DNA of 64,000 bases from Prevotella sp. KH2C16 (GCF_900113305.1 NZ_FOOW01000001.1:248001-312000); one strand, 5' to 3'; shown: positions 1 through 8,480, counted from the stretch's first letter. A program made the numbers and translations. The notes: generated from the letters alone by a model not told the origin.

Positions 1-518
1 ACGCTGCTGTCGTGCTAATGCAGTTGGAAACTCCGATTGAAACCGTTATCAAGGCTGCCGAGCTTGGGAAAAAGCACGGAGCCTGTGTAATCCTGAATCC
101 GGCTCCGGCTCCGACAAGTCCTCTTCCAGAGGCACTACTGAGGAATGTAGATTTGCTCATTCCAAATGAAACAGAGGCAGAATATATTGCGGGAGTTAAT
201 ATCCAGACTGACGAAGATGTTGCTACGGTAATGGATAAGATTCAGAAGCTGGGCGTAAAGAATGTTATTATTACCGAGGGATATAAGGGAGTCTATGCTC
301 GCATTGACGGAAAACTGGTGAAGGTTCCGGCCTTTAAGGTCAAGGCTGTGGATACTACGGCAGCCGGCGATACATTTTGCGGTGCTCTTTGCGTATCCCT
401 CTGTAAAGGAAATAATTTAGAGGAAGCCATCCTCTTTGCCAACAAGGCGTCTTCTATCTCTGTTACCCGTCGCGGTGCCCAGATATCGATGCCGTATCTG
501 AATGAAGTGAATTTATAA
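1..518 (+). CDS. rbsK: Ribokinase, C-terminal part (5' end outside window)
   Basis: This PfkB-family sugar kinase would phosphorylate D-ribose to ribose 5-phosphate in the cytoplasm. The reading frame is open to the window edge, with the first full codon at base 3, so the N-terminal ribose-binding half is missing. About 170 residues remain. The PfkB signature with the catalytic Asp is seen as DTTAAGDTFCGAL, followed by a typical C-terminal helix region, and the NETEAEYI stretch is also characteristic of ribokinases. The next gene, 28 nt downstream on the same strand, is a GRP-type sugar permease, which supports a ribose-uptake unit. The family is clear; ribose as substrate rests on similarity and context. 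Confidence 0.9.
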   Translation, partial: AAVVLMQLETPIETVIKAAELGKKHGACVILNPAPAPTSPLPEALLRNVDLLIPNETEAEYIAGVNIQTDEDVATVMDKIQKLGVKNVIITEGYKGVYARIDGKLVKVPAFKVKAVDTTAAGDTFCGALCVSLCKGNNLEEAILFANKASSISVTRRGAQISMPYLNEVNL

Positions 519-546
519 GTGATAATAACCAAAAAAATGAATTAGT

Positions 547-1560
547 ATGTTTATAGTAAACAGTTATACGCTGGCCATTGTGCTTTGCGTAGTTACAATG
601 CTTTGTTGGGGTTCTTGGGGCAATACCCAGAAGCTGGCAGGTAAGACATGGCGTTATGAACTTTTTTATTGGGACTATGTGATTGGCATCCTGATCTTCT
701 CGCTGCTTATAGGCTTCACGCTGGGCAGCTTTGGCGAGAAAGGCGTTCCTTTCCTTGAGAATATTAAACAGGTAGCGCCTGCCGCCTTTACTTCTGCTAT
801 CGTGGGAGGTATTGTATTCAACCTTTCCAACATTCTGCTATCAGCATCAATCTCATTGGCAGGTCTTGCCGTAGCTTTCCCATTGGGCGTGGGTCTGGCA
901 CTGGTGCTGGGTGTCTTCAATACCTACTTCTTTTCTGGATCAGAGAATCAGGGGAATCCCGTGCTTATCTTCAGTGGCGTAGCTCTCATCGTAATAGCCC
1001 TTGTCTTGAATGGCATTGCGTCGGCCAAGAAAGGTTCTGACGATGCCAATAAGGCGAATAACAAGAAAGGTGTTATCCTGGCCATCGTCTCAGGAATCTT
1101 GATGTCAACCTTCTACGCTTTCGTAGCTCGTGCCATGGACCTTGACAACTTCGAGGCTCCGGCAACAGGAAAGGCTACTCCTTATGTAGCTTTCTTCATC
1201 TTCGCTCTGGGCATCTTCATCAGCAACTTCGTGTTCAACACCATCGTAATGAAGAAGCCTTTTGCGGGAGCTCCCGTAAGTTATGCTACTTATTTCAAAG
1301 GAAAGATGTCCACGCATCTTGTCGGGGTGCTTGGTGGCTTTGTCTGGGGACTTGGAACCGTGTTGAGCTATGTGGCCTCAGGGAAGGCTGGTGCCTCCAT
1401 CTCCTATGCTTTAGGACAGGGTGCCCCGATGATTTCTGCTTTCTGGGGACTCTTTATTTGGAAGGAGTTCAAGGGAAGCAATAAGTCGGTCTACACATTG
1501 CTCACCCTCATGTTTGTATTTTTCATCGTAGGCTTGGGAATGATTGTAGCCGCAAGGTAA
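547..1560 (+). CDS. GRP/RhaT-type sugar permease (probable ribose transporter)
   Basis: A 337-residue inner-membrane protein with about ten hydrophobic segments, matching the drug/metabolite-transporter superfamily and its glucose/ribose-uptake branch. The N-terminus contains WGSWGNTQK, a typical GRP-family motif, and the repeated transporter halves are separated by a lysine-rich loop near residues 160-175. It follows the ribokinase gene by 28 nt and precedes the ADP-ribosylglycohydrolase genes, so one transcript is likely. From memory, the Bacteroides rus ribose-scavenging locus has the same combination of ribokinase, permease and glycohydrolase. Substrate assignment is inference from that context. 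Confidence 0.85.
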   Translation: MFIVNSYTLAIVLCVVTMLCWGSWGNTQKLAGKTWRYELFYWDYVIGILIFSLLIGFTLGSFGEKGVPFLENIKQVAPAAFTSAIVGGIVFNLSNILLSASISLAGLAVAFPLGVGLALVLGVFNTYFFSGSENQGNPVLIFSGVALIVIALVLNGIASAKKGSDDANKANNKKGVILAIVSGILMSTFYAFVARAMDLDNFEAPATGKATPYVAFFIFALGIFISNFVFNTIVMKKPFAGAPVSYATYFKGKMSTHLVGVLGGFVWGLGTVLSYVASGKAGASISYALGQGAPMISAFWGLFIWKEFKGSNKSVYTLLTLMFVFFIVGLGMIVAAR

Positions 1561-1600
1561 TGGCCAGAATTGAAATAACTAAAAATAGACTAACGAAAAA

Positions 1601-3115
1601 ATGATGAAAATCTTAAAGTTTCCGATACTGCTGAGTATGGCTTTGCTTTTGCCTTTGGGTAGCTTTGCCAAAAGTGTAACGATTTCCAAGGCTACCTTGA
1701 TGGACAAGATCAAGGGGGGATGGGCCGGAAAAGTAATTGGCTGTACCTATGGTGGCCCCACGGAATTCAGGTATAAAGACCGGATGATTCCCGATAATGT
1801 GGAAATCAAATGGCCGGACCATCAAATCAAGTGGTATTATGACCATGCCTCGGGATTGTATGATGATGTATATATGGATCTGACTTTCGTGGACATCTTT
1901 GAGAAGAAGGGGCTGGATGCCCCCATCAATGACTTTGCCAATGCCTTTGCCAATGCCGGTTATCCATTGTGGCATGCAAATCAAAGTGCACGATACAATA
2001 TCCTAATCGACAAATTGATGCCTCCACAGTCTGGCTATTGGAAGAACAATCCCCATGCTGATGATATTGATTTTCAGATAGAGGCCGACTATGCAGGCTT
2101 GATGAGTCCGGGTATGATTAATACGGCAGTAGGCTATACTGACCAGATTGGCCACATTATGAACTATGGCGACGGCTGGTATGGAGGAGTCTATGTGGCG
2201 GCAATGTTCTCGCTGGCTTTCGTCTCGAATGATGTCAACTATATTGTCAGCGAGGCTTTGAAGACCATCCCCGCACAGTCCACTTTCCATCAGTGTATTG
2301 CCGATGTCATTAAGGGGTACCAGCAGAATCCTACTGATTGGAAGAAGACTTGGCAGCTGATTCAGGATAAGTACGGAAAGGAAATCGGCTGCCCCGAAGG
2401 TGTGCTGAGCGACTTTAATATTGATGCCAAAATCAATAGCGCCTATTGTGTGATAGGATTGCTTTATGGTCAGGGAGACTATTCCAAGACTTTGGAGATT
2501 TCAACTCGCTGCGGTCAAGACTCCGACTGCAATCCTTCCACGGTGGGAGGTATCCTGGGAACCATGATGGGGTATAGCCAGATACCTGATTATTGGATGA
2601 AGCCTTTAAAGGAAGTGGAGGACCGTCCGGTCAAGTATACAGATATTTCCTTGAACAAGGCCAGTCAGATGAGTTTTGACCAGGCGTTGAAGGTAATTGC
2701 CAAGAATGGCGGGAAAGTTTCTTCTAAGGCTGTAACCATAAAGACGCAGAGGCCGAAGGCCGTACGCCTTGAGCAATCGTTCGAAGGTCTTGCGCTCGTC
2801 AAGAAGGTGGGCTTGAAGAACAAGCCGCTCGATTCACTGGGTGAAATAAAGTTCACGGGCTGCGGCATCGTGCTCCGTGGGAAACTTGAAGCAGATGACA
2901 AAGCCTATGTGGGATTGCTGGATGTATATATCGACGGAAAGAAGATGAAGACCGTCCAGCTGCCGGCTTCTAACCATAACAGGGCCAATGATATTTACTG
3001 GAACTATGACTTGGAGCAAGGCGATCATGTGCTTACCGTGAAGCGGCTGAATCCCAAGGATAATGTAAAGACAACGGCTTGGAGCTTAATCGTTTACAAG
3101 AAAGCAGAAAATTAG
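1601..3115 (+). CDS. Secreted ADP-ribosylglycohydrolase-family protein
   Basis: A 504-residue protein with a signal peptide (cleavage probably after SFA near residue 23), followed by an ADP-ribosylglycohydrolase fold. Seen motifs are GGWAGKVIG near residue 38, DDVYMDLTF near 87, DDIDFQIEADYAG near 150 and CGQDSDCNPSTVGG near 305; the acidic clusters are the expected metal ligands of this family. A C-terminal region of about 130 residues looks like a beta-sandwich. It sits between a ribose permease and a second paralogue 13 nt downstream. In ribose-scavenging loci such proteins are thought to free ribose from nucleosides or ADP-ribose, probably in the periplasm. Family is solid; substrate is inferred. 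Confidence 0.85.
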   Translation: MMKILKFPILLSMALLLPLGSFAKSVTISKATLMDKIKGGWAGKVIGCTYGGPTEFRYKDRMIPDNVEIKWPDHQIKWYYDHASGLYDDVYMDLTFVDIFEKKGLDAPINDFANAFANAGYPLWHANQSARYNILIDKLMPPQSGYWKNNPHADDIDFQIEADYAGLMSPGMINTAVGYTDQIGHIMNYGDGWYGGVYVAAMFSLAFVSNDVNYIVSEALKTIPAQSTFHQCIADVIKGYQQNPTDWKKTWQLIQDKYGKEIGCPEGVLSDFNIDAKINSAYCVIGLLYGQGDYSKTLEISTRCGQDSDCNPSTVGGILGTMMGYSQIPDYWMKPLKEVEDRPVKYTDISLNKASQMSFDQALKVIAKNGGKVSSKAVTIKTQRPKAVRLEQSFEGLALVKKVGLKNKPLDSLGEIKFTGCGIVLRGKLEADDKAYVGLLDVYIDGKKMKTVQLPASNHNRANDIYWNYDLEQGDHVLTVKRLNPKDNVKTTAWSLIVYKKAEN

Positions 3116-3128
3116 ACTCATTCAATTT

Positions 3129-5807
3129 ATGAAAAGACGAAAGATTGCCCTATCTCTCATCTTTATGTTAAGCATCCTTCCTGCTTTGGCGGGGAGGATG
3201 CCTTCGACTTATAAGATGAGCAAGAATACCCTTTTAAATAAGATAAAAGGAGGATGGGCCGGACAGACTATCGGAGTTACCTATGGCGGCCCTACTGAGT
3301 TCAAGTATTTGGGGCGTACCATTCCAGACACCACGGAAATCACATGGCCGGAGCATCAGTGCAAGTGGTATTTCGACCATGAGCCCTTCCTTTATGACGA
3401 TATCTATATGGACCTTACCTTCGTGGGAGTCTACGATAAGTTAGGGCTGGATGCGCCTGCCGATGCGTTTGCCAAGGCTTTTGCCTATGCTCGATACGAG
3501 TTGGCACACGCCAACCAGCAGGCTCGTTACAACATTGCCGTAAAACATCTGAAGCCTTTGGAGTCCGGTCATTGGAAGAATAATCCGCATGCCGACGATA
3601 TCGATTTCCAGATAGAGGCCGACTTTTCAGGCCTGATGAGTCCCGGAATGCCGAATGCAGCCATTCATTTTGGCGACCGGATAGGCCATTTGATGAACTA
3701 TGGCGACGGCTGGTACGGCGGCGTCTTCGTGGGAGCAATGTATTCCCTTGCCTTCGTGAGTAGTAATATTGCCTATATCGTAGACACGGCGCTGAGGGCC
3801 ATACCGCGCCAGAGCACATTCTATCAATGCATTAGTGATGTCATTCGCTGGCACAAGGAACATCCGGACAACTGGAGAACAACCTGGCAACTTGTGCAGG
3901 ATAAATGGGCCGACGAGATAACCTGTCCCGACGGGGTGATGCAACCGTTTAACATCGATGCGAAACTCAATAGTGCCTATGTCGTGATGGGTCTGCTTTA
4001 TGGAGAAGGAGACTTTGGCAAGTCATTGGAGATTTCCACCCGCTGCGGTCAGGATTCCGACTGCAATCCGTCTACCGTAGGTGGAATCTTGGGCGTTATC
4101 TTGGGCTACGACGGAATTCCTGAGCTTTGGATGAAGCCTTTGAGGGAGATAGAGGATATTCCGTTCAAGTATACAGGTATCTCCCTGAACAAGGCTTACG
4201 GCATGAGCTATGGGCAGGCCTTGCAGGTCATCGAGCAGTTTGGTGGCAAGGTGGGGTCCAACGCTGTCGAGATAAGGGTGGAGGAGCCTCTCGTGGTGCG
4301 CTTCGAGCAAAGCTACGACGGGCTTTACCTTGCCGAGAAGCGTGGCTTGGGGAACAAGTCGGTGCAGGATGTGGGAGCCATCCGATTCGATGGCTGTGGC
4401 ATCGTGGTCCGTGGCAAGCTTGACTGTGCCGACAAAAAGTATGTGGGCGAGGTCGAGGTCTGGCTTGACGGCAAGAAGATTGAGACGCGGAAATGGCCCT
4501 CCCGGAAGTGGAGAAACCGTGCTCCCGAGGCCTATTCCCTTTTCGGCTTGCTTGATATGCCCCATGTGCTTACCTTCAAATTCTTGAATCCGCGCGACAG
4601 CGTGAAGACCGATTTGTGGAGTATTCTCGTATATAAATATAAGAAAACGGGTACCGAAGTCTTCACTACGGCTCGTGATGCCGAAGTGCCTTACCGCATT
4701 CCGGCCATTGCGCAGACCAAGACGGGCGACCTTATATATTTCACCGACTATCGTCCCTGTAAGGATGATATCGGTTTCGGACGGGTAGACCAGCATTATC
4801 GCATCTCCCGGGATGGCGGAAAAACCTGGGAAGCGGAGCAGATTCTTGTAGAGGGAACGGGCGTAAAGGGTGCCATGGACTGTGCCTACGGCGACCCGGT
4901 GATTGCCGCCGACCGCGAGAGCGATGAGCTCTATCTGGGCACGGGATGCTGCGACCGTCCTTATTATGCAGCCACTACCACCCGACAGAATCCTTTCCCG
5001 ATGGTGAACTGGCGCAGCAAGGATGGGGGCAAGACATGGAGCCGGCCACGGAATATAACGGAACAGATTTACGGGATGCTCGACAAGGGCAGCCTGGGGC
5101 CTGCGCAGAGCCTGTTCTTCAGTAGTGGAAGGATGATGCAGAGCCGCATGGTGAAGAAGGGCAGGTATTACAGGCTCTATGTGGCTATCCTCGTCCGCGA
5201 ACAAGGAAACTATGTGCTCTATTCCGATGACTTTGGGAACAATTGGAAAATCCTTGGTGGAAATCAGGTGCAGCCCTGCCTTAAGGGCGACGAGGCCAAG
5301 TGTGAGGAACTGCCCGACGGCTCCGTGCTCCTGAGTTCCCGCAAGCATGGAGGGCGCTTCTTCAATATCTTCAACTATACGGATGTGAAGAAAGGCAGGG
5401 GAACATGGCAGCAGTGTGCCGCCTCGCAGGATGATAACCACGGATGCCGGGCGACAGATAATTTCACCAACGGCGAGATTCTTTCGGTGAAGGCCGTACG
5501 GCAGGAAGACCAGAAAGAGGTAACCCTCCTGCTACAGAGCGTGCCGCTGGGGCCAGGTCGCTCGCATGTGGGCATCTGGTATAAGGCCCTCGAGAGCAAG
5601 GCCGACTATGCGTCGCCAGCCGTCATTGCACGGAATTGGGAGGATTTCTTCCAGGTTACGGCACGCAACTCTGCCTATAGCACCATGATTCAGCTGCACG
5701 ATGGCAGTATAGCCTTTGCTTGGGAAGAGGCCACTTACGACCAGGCCTACACCGAAATGTTCCGTAGGCTCACCGTAGAGGAAATTACATGCGGAAAATA
5801 TAAATAA
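3129..5807 (+). CDS. ADP-ribosylglycohydrolase-sialidase (GH33-like) fusion
   Basis: An 892-residue secreted protein with two enzyme modules. After a signal peptide (cleavage after LALA-G or nearby), residues 30-510 repeat the architecture of the preceding gene, including GGWAGQTIG and CGQDSDCNPSTVGG near 302. Residues 515-892 are a BNR/sialidase propeller: an FRIP-type arginine motif (YRIPAI, near 520), Asp-boxes SRDGGKTW (near 559), SKDGGKTW (near 630) and SDDFGNNW (near 699), CEELPDGSVLLSSR, and a Tyr...Glu pair near the end (YSTMIQLHDGSIAFAWEE) matching the expected nucleophile region. The first module is a close paralogue of its neighbour, so duplication plus domain gain is likely. No frameshift is seen between modules. 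Substrate unknown; probably periplasmic or surface. Confidence 0.85.
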   Translation: MKRRKIALSLIFMLSILPALAGRMPSTYKMSKNTLLNKIKGGWAGQTIGVTYGGPTEFKYLGRTIPDTTEITWPEHQCKWYFDHEPFLYDDIYMDLTFVGVYDKLGLDAPADAFAKAFAYARYELAHANQQARYNIAVKHLKPLESGHWKNNPHADDIDFQIEADFSGLMSPGMPNAAIHFGDRIGHLMNYGDGWYGGVFVGAMYSLAFVSSNIAYIVDTALRAIPRQSTFYQCISDVIRWHKEHPDNWRTTWQLVQDKWADEITCPDGVMQPFNIDAKLNSAYVVMGLLYGEGDFGKSLEISTRCGQDSDCNPSTVGGILGVILGYDGIPELWMKPLREIEDIPFKYTGISLNKAYGMSYGQALQVIEQFGGKVGSNAVEIRVEEPLVVRFEQSYDGLYLAEKRGLGNKSVQDVGAIRFDGCGIVVRGKLDCADKKYVGEVEVWLDGKKIETRKWPSRKWRNRAPEAYSLFGLLDMPHVLTFKFLNPRDSVKTDLWSILVYKYKKTGTEVFTTARDAEVPYRIPAIAQTKTGDLIYFTDYRPCKDDIGFGRVDQHYRISRDGGKTWEAEQILVEGTGVKGAMDCAYGDPVIAADRESDELYLGTGCCDRPYYAATTTRQNPFPMVNWRSKDGGKTWSRPRNITEQIYGMLDKGSLGPAQSLFFSSGRMMQSRMVKKGRYYRLYVAILVREQGNYVLYSDDFGNNWKILGGNQVQPCLKGDEAKCEELPDGSVLLSSRKHGGRFFNIFNYTDVKKGRGTWQQCAASQDDNHGCRATDNFTNGEILSVKAVRQEDQKEVTLLLQSVPLGPGRSHVGIWYKALESKADYASPAVIARNWEDFFQVTARNSAYSTMIQLHDGSIAFAWEEATYDQAYTEMFRRLTVEEITCGKYK

Positions 5808-5836
5808 GATACATTCCGCTGGAATGTATTGCATGG

Positions 5837-5873
5837 ACACGGGGTATCAGCCTCAAAGGCCGATACCCCGTGT
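5837..5873. terminator. Hairpin between convergent genes, probable bidirectional terminator
   Basis: A perfect 12-bp inverted repeat (5837-5848 with 5862-5873), then one mismatch and 4 further pairs around a CAA loop. It lies between the stop of the glycohydrolase-sialidase gene and the stop of the convergent nitroreductase gene. The plus-strand side is followed by a short TTTAAT run. A smaller palindrome (TACATTCC-GCT-GGAATGTA) precedes it at about 5810-5828. Confidence 0.7.
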
Positions 5874-5875
5874 GT

Positions 5876-6412
5876 TTAATAGCGCATGATGCGCCCTTCC
5901 TTTATCTTCTTAGGGGCAGGAGCTTTAGCTGGATAACCCAGGATGCAGCAGCCTACGCCCTGATAGCCTTCCAGTCCGAGTTCTTTCATGATGGCCTGTC
6001 CCTCTGGCAGCTCGAGCATTTCCTTGCATCGGTTAATCCAGCAGGAGCCTGCGCCGATGGCAAAAGCCGCCGTCTGCATGGCACCGATGACCAGCGAGCC
6101 GTCTTTCACGGGGTTCAGGTCATACTTCGGAGTGCCGTCGTATCCCGGATCTACGGGTGCCACGATGAGGCAGACCGTGGGCGCGCCATAGAAAGGGTCG
6201 CCCTTCGTGCCCATGATGGCAGCGTTCAGGTCAGAGAGGAGCTTGATTTTCTCAGGCTCTTGAACCACTACGATTTTCGTCGATTGCTTATTGCTGCCGC
6301 TCGGGGCGTTGAGAGCACATTCGAGTATGGTATTCAGGTCTTCCTCCGAGATTTGCTGCCCGGTATATGTGCGGCAGCTCCTTCGGGTCTTCAGCGCTTC
6401 TATTGCTTCCAT
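5876..6412 (-). CDS. Nitroreductase-family flavoprotein
   Basis: A 178-residue cytoplasmic NAD(P)H-dependent FMN oxidoreductase of the nitroreductase fold. The N-terminal RRSCRTYTGQQIS stretch is the usual FMN-phosphate-binding start, and NAPSGSNKQ and the C-terminal GCCILGYPA are typical family motifs. Length is normal. It ends in an Ala/Pro/Lys-rich tail as many short Bacteroidetes members do. A TAACTTTG promoter box lies about 39 nt upstream of the start. The physiological substrate cannot be told from sequence. Confidence 0.9.
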   Translation of the reverse strand: MEAIEALKTRRSCRTYTGQQISEEDLNTILECALNAPSGSNKQSTKIVVVQEPEKIKLLSDLNAAIMGTKGDPFYGAPTVCLIVAPVDPGYDGTPKYDLNPVKDGSLVIGAMQTAAFAIGAGSCWINRCKEMLELPEGQAIMKELGLEGYQGVGCCILGYPAKAPAPKKIKEGRIMRY

Positions 6413-6450
6413 TTCTTATTGTTTTGCGTTTCTATTGTTCTTATCGGTGC

Positions 6451-6458
6451 CAAAGTTA
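6451..6458 (-). promoter_or_regulatory. -7 promoter box of nitroreductase gene
   Basis: TAACTTTG on the minus strand matches the Bacteroidetes -7 consensus TAnnTTTG and sits about 39 nt before the ATG at 6412. No convincing -33 element was seen. Confidence 0.6.
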
Positions 6459-6517
6459 GTCATTTTCTCTTAGACTCCGAAACATTCCTGCCGGAAAAAC
6501 AGAAAACGGTCAGAAGC

Positions 6518-7357
6518 TCACCTCCACCCCATGAACATCTTCACGGTCTCCGGGTCGAGATGGTCGAAGAACTGGCTCTTCTTCAGGTCAAGTGCCAGTA
6601 TTTGCTCCATCTCGGCATCGGTAAGGGTGAAGTCATAGATGTTGAAGTTTTCTATCATACGCTCCTTGTGCGTAGACTTCGGAATGATGATGACATCGCG
6701 CAGGGTGAGGTATCGTAGTGCTACAGCTGCCGCGCTCACGCCATGCTCCTTGCCGATTTCGGTGAGTACGGGGTTGGAAAAGAGCCCGTTACGCCCCTCT
6801 GCGAGCGGTCCCCAGGACATGATCCGGGTGCCGCACTCCATCATGTATGCATTGGCTTTTTGCTGCTGGCAGAACACATGGGTCTCCACCTGGTTCACGG
6901 CAGGCACAACCTCCACATTGCTTGCAAGGTCTATGAACTGATTCGGTTGGAAGTTGCTCACTCCGATTGCACGGAGCTTGCCCTCATGACAGGCTTCCTC
7001 GAGAGCACGGTAGGCACCGTAATAGTCGCAAAAAGGCTGGTGAAGCAACATCAGGTCGATGTATTCGGTTTGTAGTTTGCGCAGGCTTTCCTCGATGCTG
7101 GCCTTTGCCTTCTCGTATCCGTAATTGCTTATCCATACCTTCGAGACCAAGAACACCTCGTTGCGGAGAATGCCCGACTTCTTGACGGCGGCTCCCACGC
7201 CCTCCTCGTTGCCGTAAGCCTGTGCCGTATCCACCATGCGATAGCCCACGCTGAGCGCATCGCTCACGCAGCGTTCGGCCTCGGCTGGGTCAACTTGATA
7301 AACACCATACCCCAGCTGGGGCATCTCAACTCCATTGTTTAACTTGATTGTCTTCAT
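6518..7357 (-). CDS. Aldo/keto reductase
   Basis: A 279-residue NADPH-dependent aldo/keto reductase in the group of 2,5-diketo-D-gluconate reductase-like enzymes. The start is placed at MKTIKLNNGVEMPQLGYG (7357) because the frame upstream to 7456 shows no family similarity. The catalytic tetrad is visible: Asp and Tyr in DTAQAYGNE (near 44-50), Lys in LVSKVW (near 74) and His in LLHQPF (near 104). The C-terminal IIIPKSTHKERMIEN is the NADP-binding segment. It stands between the nitroreductase and divergent yecH genes. Substrate not predictable. Confidence 0.92.
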   Translation of the reverse strand: MKTIKLNNGVEMPQLGYGVYQVDPAEAERCVSDALSVGYRMVDTAQAYGNEEGVGAAVKKSGILRNEVFLVSKVWISNYGYEKAKASIEESLRKLQTEYIDLMLLHQPFCDYYGAYRALEEACHEGKLRAIGVSNFQPNQFIDLASNVEVVPAVNQVETHVFCQQQKANAYMMECGTRIMSWGPLAEGRNGLFSNPVLTEIGKEHGVSAAAVALRYLTLRDVIIIPKSTHKERMIENFNIYDFTLTDAEMEQILALDLKKSQFFDHLDPETVKMFMGWR

Positions 7358-7558
7358 ATCTTTAAATGTTATAAGAATGCAGATAGGTTCACATGGAAAT
7401 AACGGAAAATGTCCCGCCATGTTGTGGCGAAGTGCTAAAAAACCAATTGTTTGCACTCGCCCTCCGTCAAGTCAGCCTCCAGTGCCGGCGAAGAAATAAA
7501 GAAAGTTAAAAACTCGGGATAACTCCTCGGATTTGCCCGCGTTAGGGGAAGAATTAAG

Positions 7559-7566
7559 TAACTTTG
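7559..7566 (+). promoter_or_regulatory. -7 promoter box of yecH unit
   Basis: TAACTTTG with a TTTG at 7532-7535 as a possible, slightly distant -33 element. The yecH ATG follows at 7592, giving a leader of roughly 20 nt. Confidence 0.6.
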
Positions 7567-7591
7567 CAGCGACAACAATAGAATAAGGTAT

Positions 7592-7828
7592 ATGATACAC
7601 GGACATGAAGTACTCCAGATGATGGAGGGCAACAGCTATGCTACGCGAGAGGAACTCGTCAGCGAAATTATTGCGAGGTTCGGTGCGGAGGAGCGCTTCT
7701 ACACTTGTTCCGCGGAAGACATGACGGCTGCGCAGCTTGTAGACTTCCTCGAGGCCCGGGGCAAGTTCATGCCTTCACGGCAGGACGGATTCACCGTAGA
7801 CACAACTAAGGTTTGCAACCACCATTAA
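7592..7828 (+). CDS. yecH: YecH-family small metal-binding protein (DUF2492)
   Basis: A 78-residue protein matching the YecH family along its length: IHGHEVLQMM at the start, RFGAEERFYTCSAEDMTA in the middle, FLEARGKFMP, and a C-terminal CNHH. The conserved His and Cys residues at both ends are the reason the family is called metal-binding; its function is not established. It is followed 13 nt later by a glutaredoxin-like gene, so a redox or metal-related role for the pair is plausible inference. A TAnnTTTG box is present upstream. Confidence 0.85.
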   Translation: MIHGHEVLQMMEGNSYATREELVSEIIARFGAEERFYTCSAEDMTAAQLVDFLEARGKFMPSRQDGFTVDTTKVCNHH

Positions 7829-7841
7829 TACCCTGATAAGT

Positions 7842-8138
7842 ATGATTAAGATTTATGGCATGAAGACTTGCCCTGACTGTGCCTTCGTGGAAGCGCAGGT
7901 GAAGGGCGACGATCGCTACGAGGTTATCGACATCGGCGAACACATACGCTATCTGAAGGAATTCCTGCGCCTGCGGGATGGCAGCCCGGTCTTCTCTGAG
8001 GCCAGGCAGATGGGCTATGCCGGCATTCCCTGCTTTGTGCTGGAAGACGGCACCATCACCCTGAATCCGGAAGAAGCCGGCCTGAGAGCCCGGGATTCTG
8101 AGGGTGCTTCCTGTCGCCTTGACGGTACCGGTTGCTAA
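7842..8138 (+). CDS. Glutaredoxin-like protein with CPDC motif
   Basis: A 98-residue thioredoxin-fold protein. MKTCPDCAFVEAQV near residue 7 gives a CxxC active site, and the cis-proline is seen in GIPCFVLEDG near residue 64. It lacks a signal peptide, so it should act in the cytoplasm. The gene follows yecH by 13 nt and probably shares its transcript. The C-terminus after about residue 80 (RARDSEGASCRLDGTGC) is low in similarity to glutaredoxins and has two extra cysteines, one of them the last residue. Confidence 0.85.
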   Translation: MIKIYGMKTCPDCAFVEAQVKGDDRYEVIDIGEHIRYLKEFLRLRDGSPVFSEARQMGYAGIPCFVLEDGTITLNPEEAGLRARDSEGASCRLDGTGC

Positions 8139-8216
8139 TCGGTGGTGGTGGCGGCATGGGCATCCGCCGATTCGTTTAACTGCCTCCATATGAGTAAAAC
8201 GGGCTGTTTTTAAGCC

Positions 8217-8299
8217 CAAAATAAGTTATTTTGTGATGTAAAATAACTTATTTTACCGACCAAAACAACTTATTTTAGCCTGTAAAATAACTTATTTTA
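8217..8299. repeat. 22-bp-period palindrome array A (4 words)
   Basis: Four 17-bp words start at 8217, 8239, 8261 and 8283, exactly 22 bp apart. Each has a 6-nt arm, 5-nt centre and 6-nt arm: CAAAAT-AAGTT-ATTTTG, then TAAAAT-AACTT-ATTTTA, CAAAAC-AACTT-ATTTTA and TAAAAT-AACTT-ATTTTA. Words 2 and 4 are identical. The centre of word 1 is the reverse complement of the others. The 5-nt spacers (TGATG, CCGAC, GCCTG) are not conserved. It lies in the 342-nt gap between the convergent glutaredoxin-like and ABC permease genes, 79 nt beyond the plus-strand stop. Apart from a hairpin at 8421-8458, I see nothing else in that gap. Confidence 0.9.
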
Positions 8300-8420
8300 C
8301 TGAGCTTCTAACGGCCTTTTTCCCTTTCTGCGGACATAGACGGTCTGTCTTTCAGGTGTTTTTTGTCAAGAAGGCAATCTCATTGCGTTTTTCCGCCCGT
8401 TGTTTTATCTGTAGTGAGGA

Positions 8421-8458
8421 GAGATTTCCCGGGCATGGATTTGTGATAGGGGAATCTC
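8421..8458. terminator. Weak hairpin downstream of ABC efflux operon
   Basis: GAGATTTCCC at 8421-8430 pairs with GGGGAATCTC at 8449-8458 (10 bp with one wobble) around an 18-nt loop, 23 nt past the stop of the last permease gene. No clear T-run follows on either strand, so this is only a possible terminator. Confidence 0.35.
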
Positions 8459-8480
8459 CTCGCCACGGCAGGGGCGGCTT

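Noticed and set aside
4023..5441. 472-codon open frame opposite the glycohydrolase-sialidase gene
   Set aside because: It is antisense to well-supported domains, has no recognisable motif, and its predicted protein has no consistent fold pattern.
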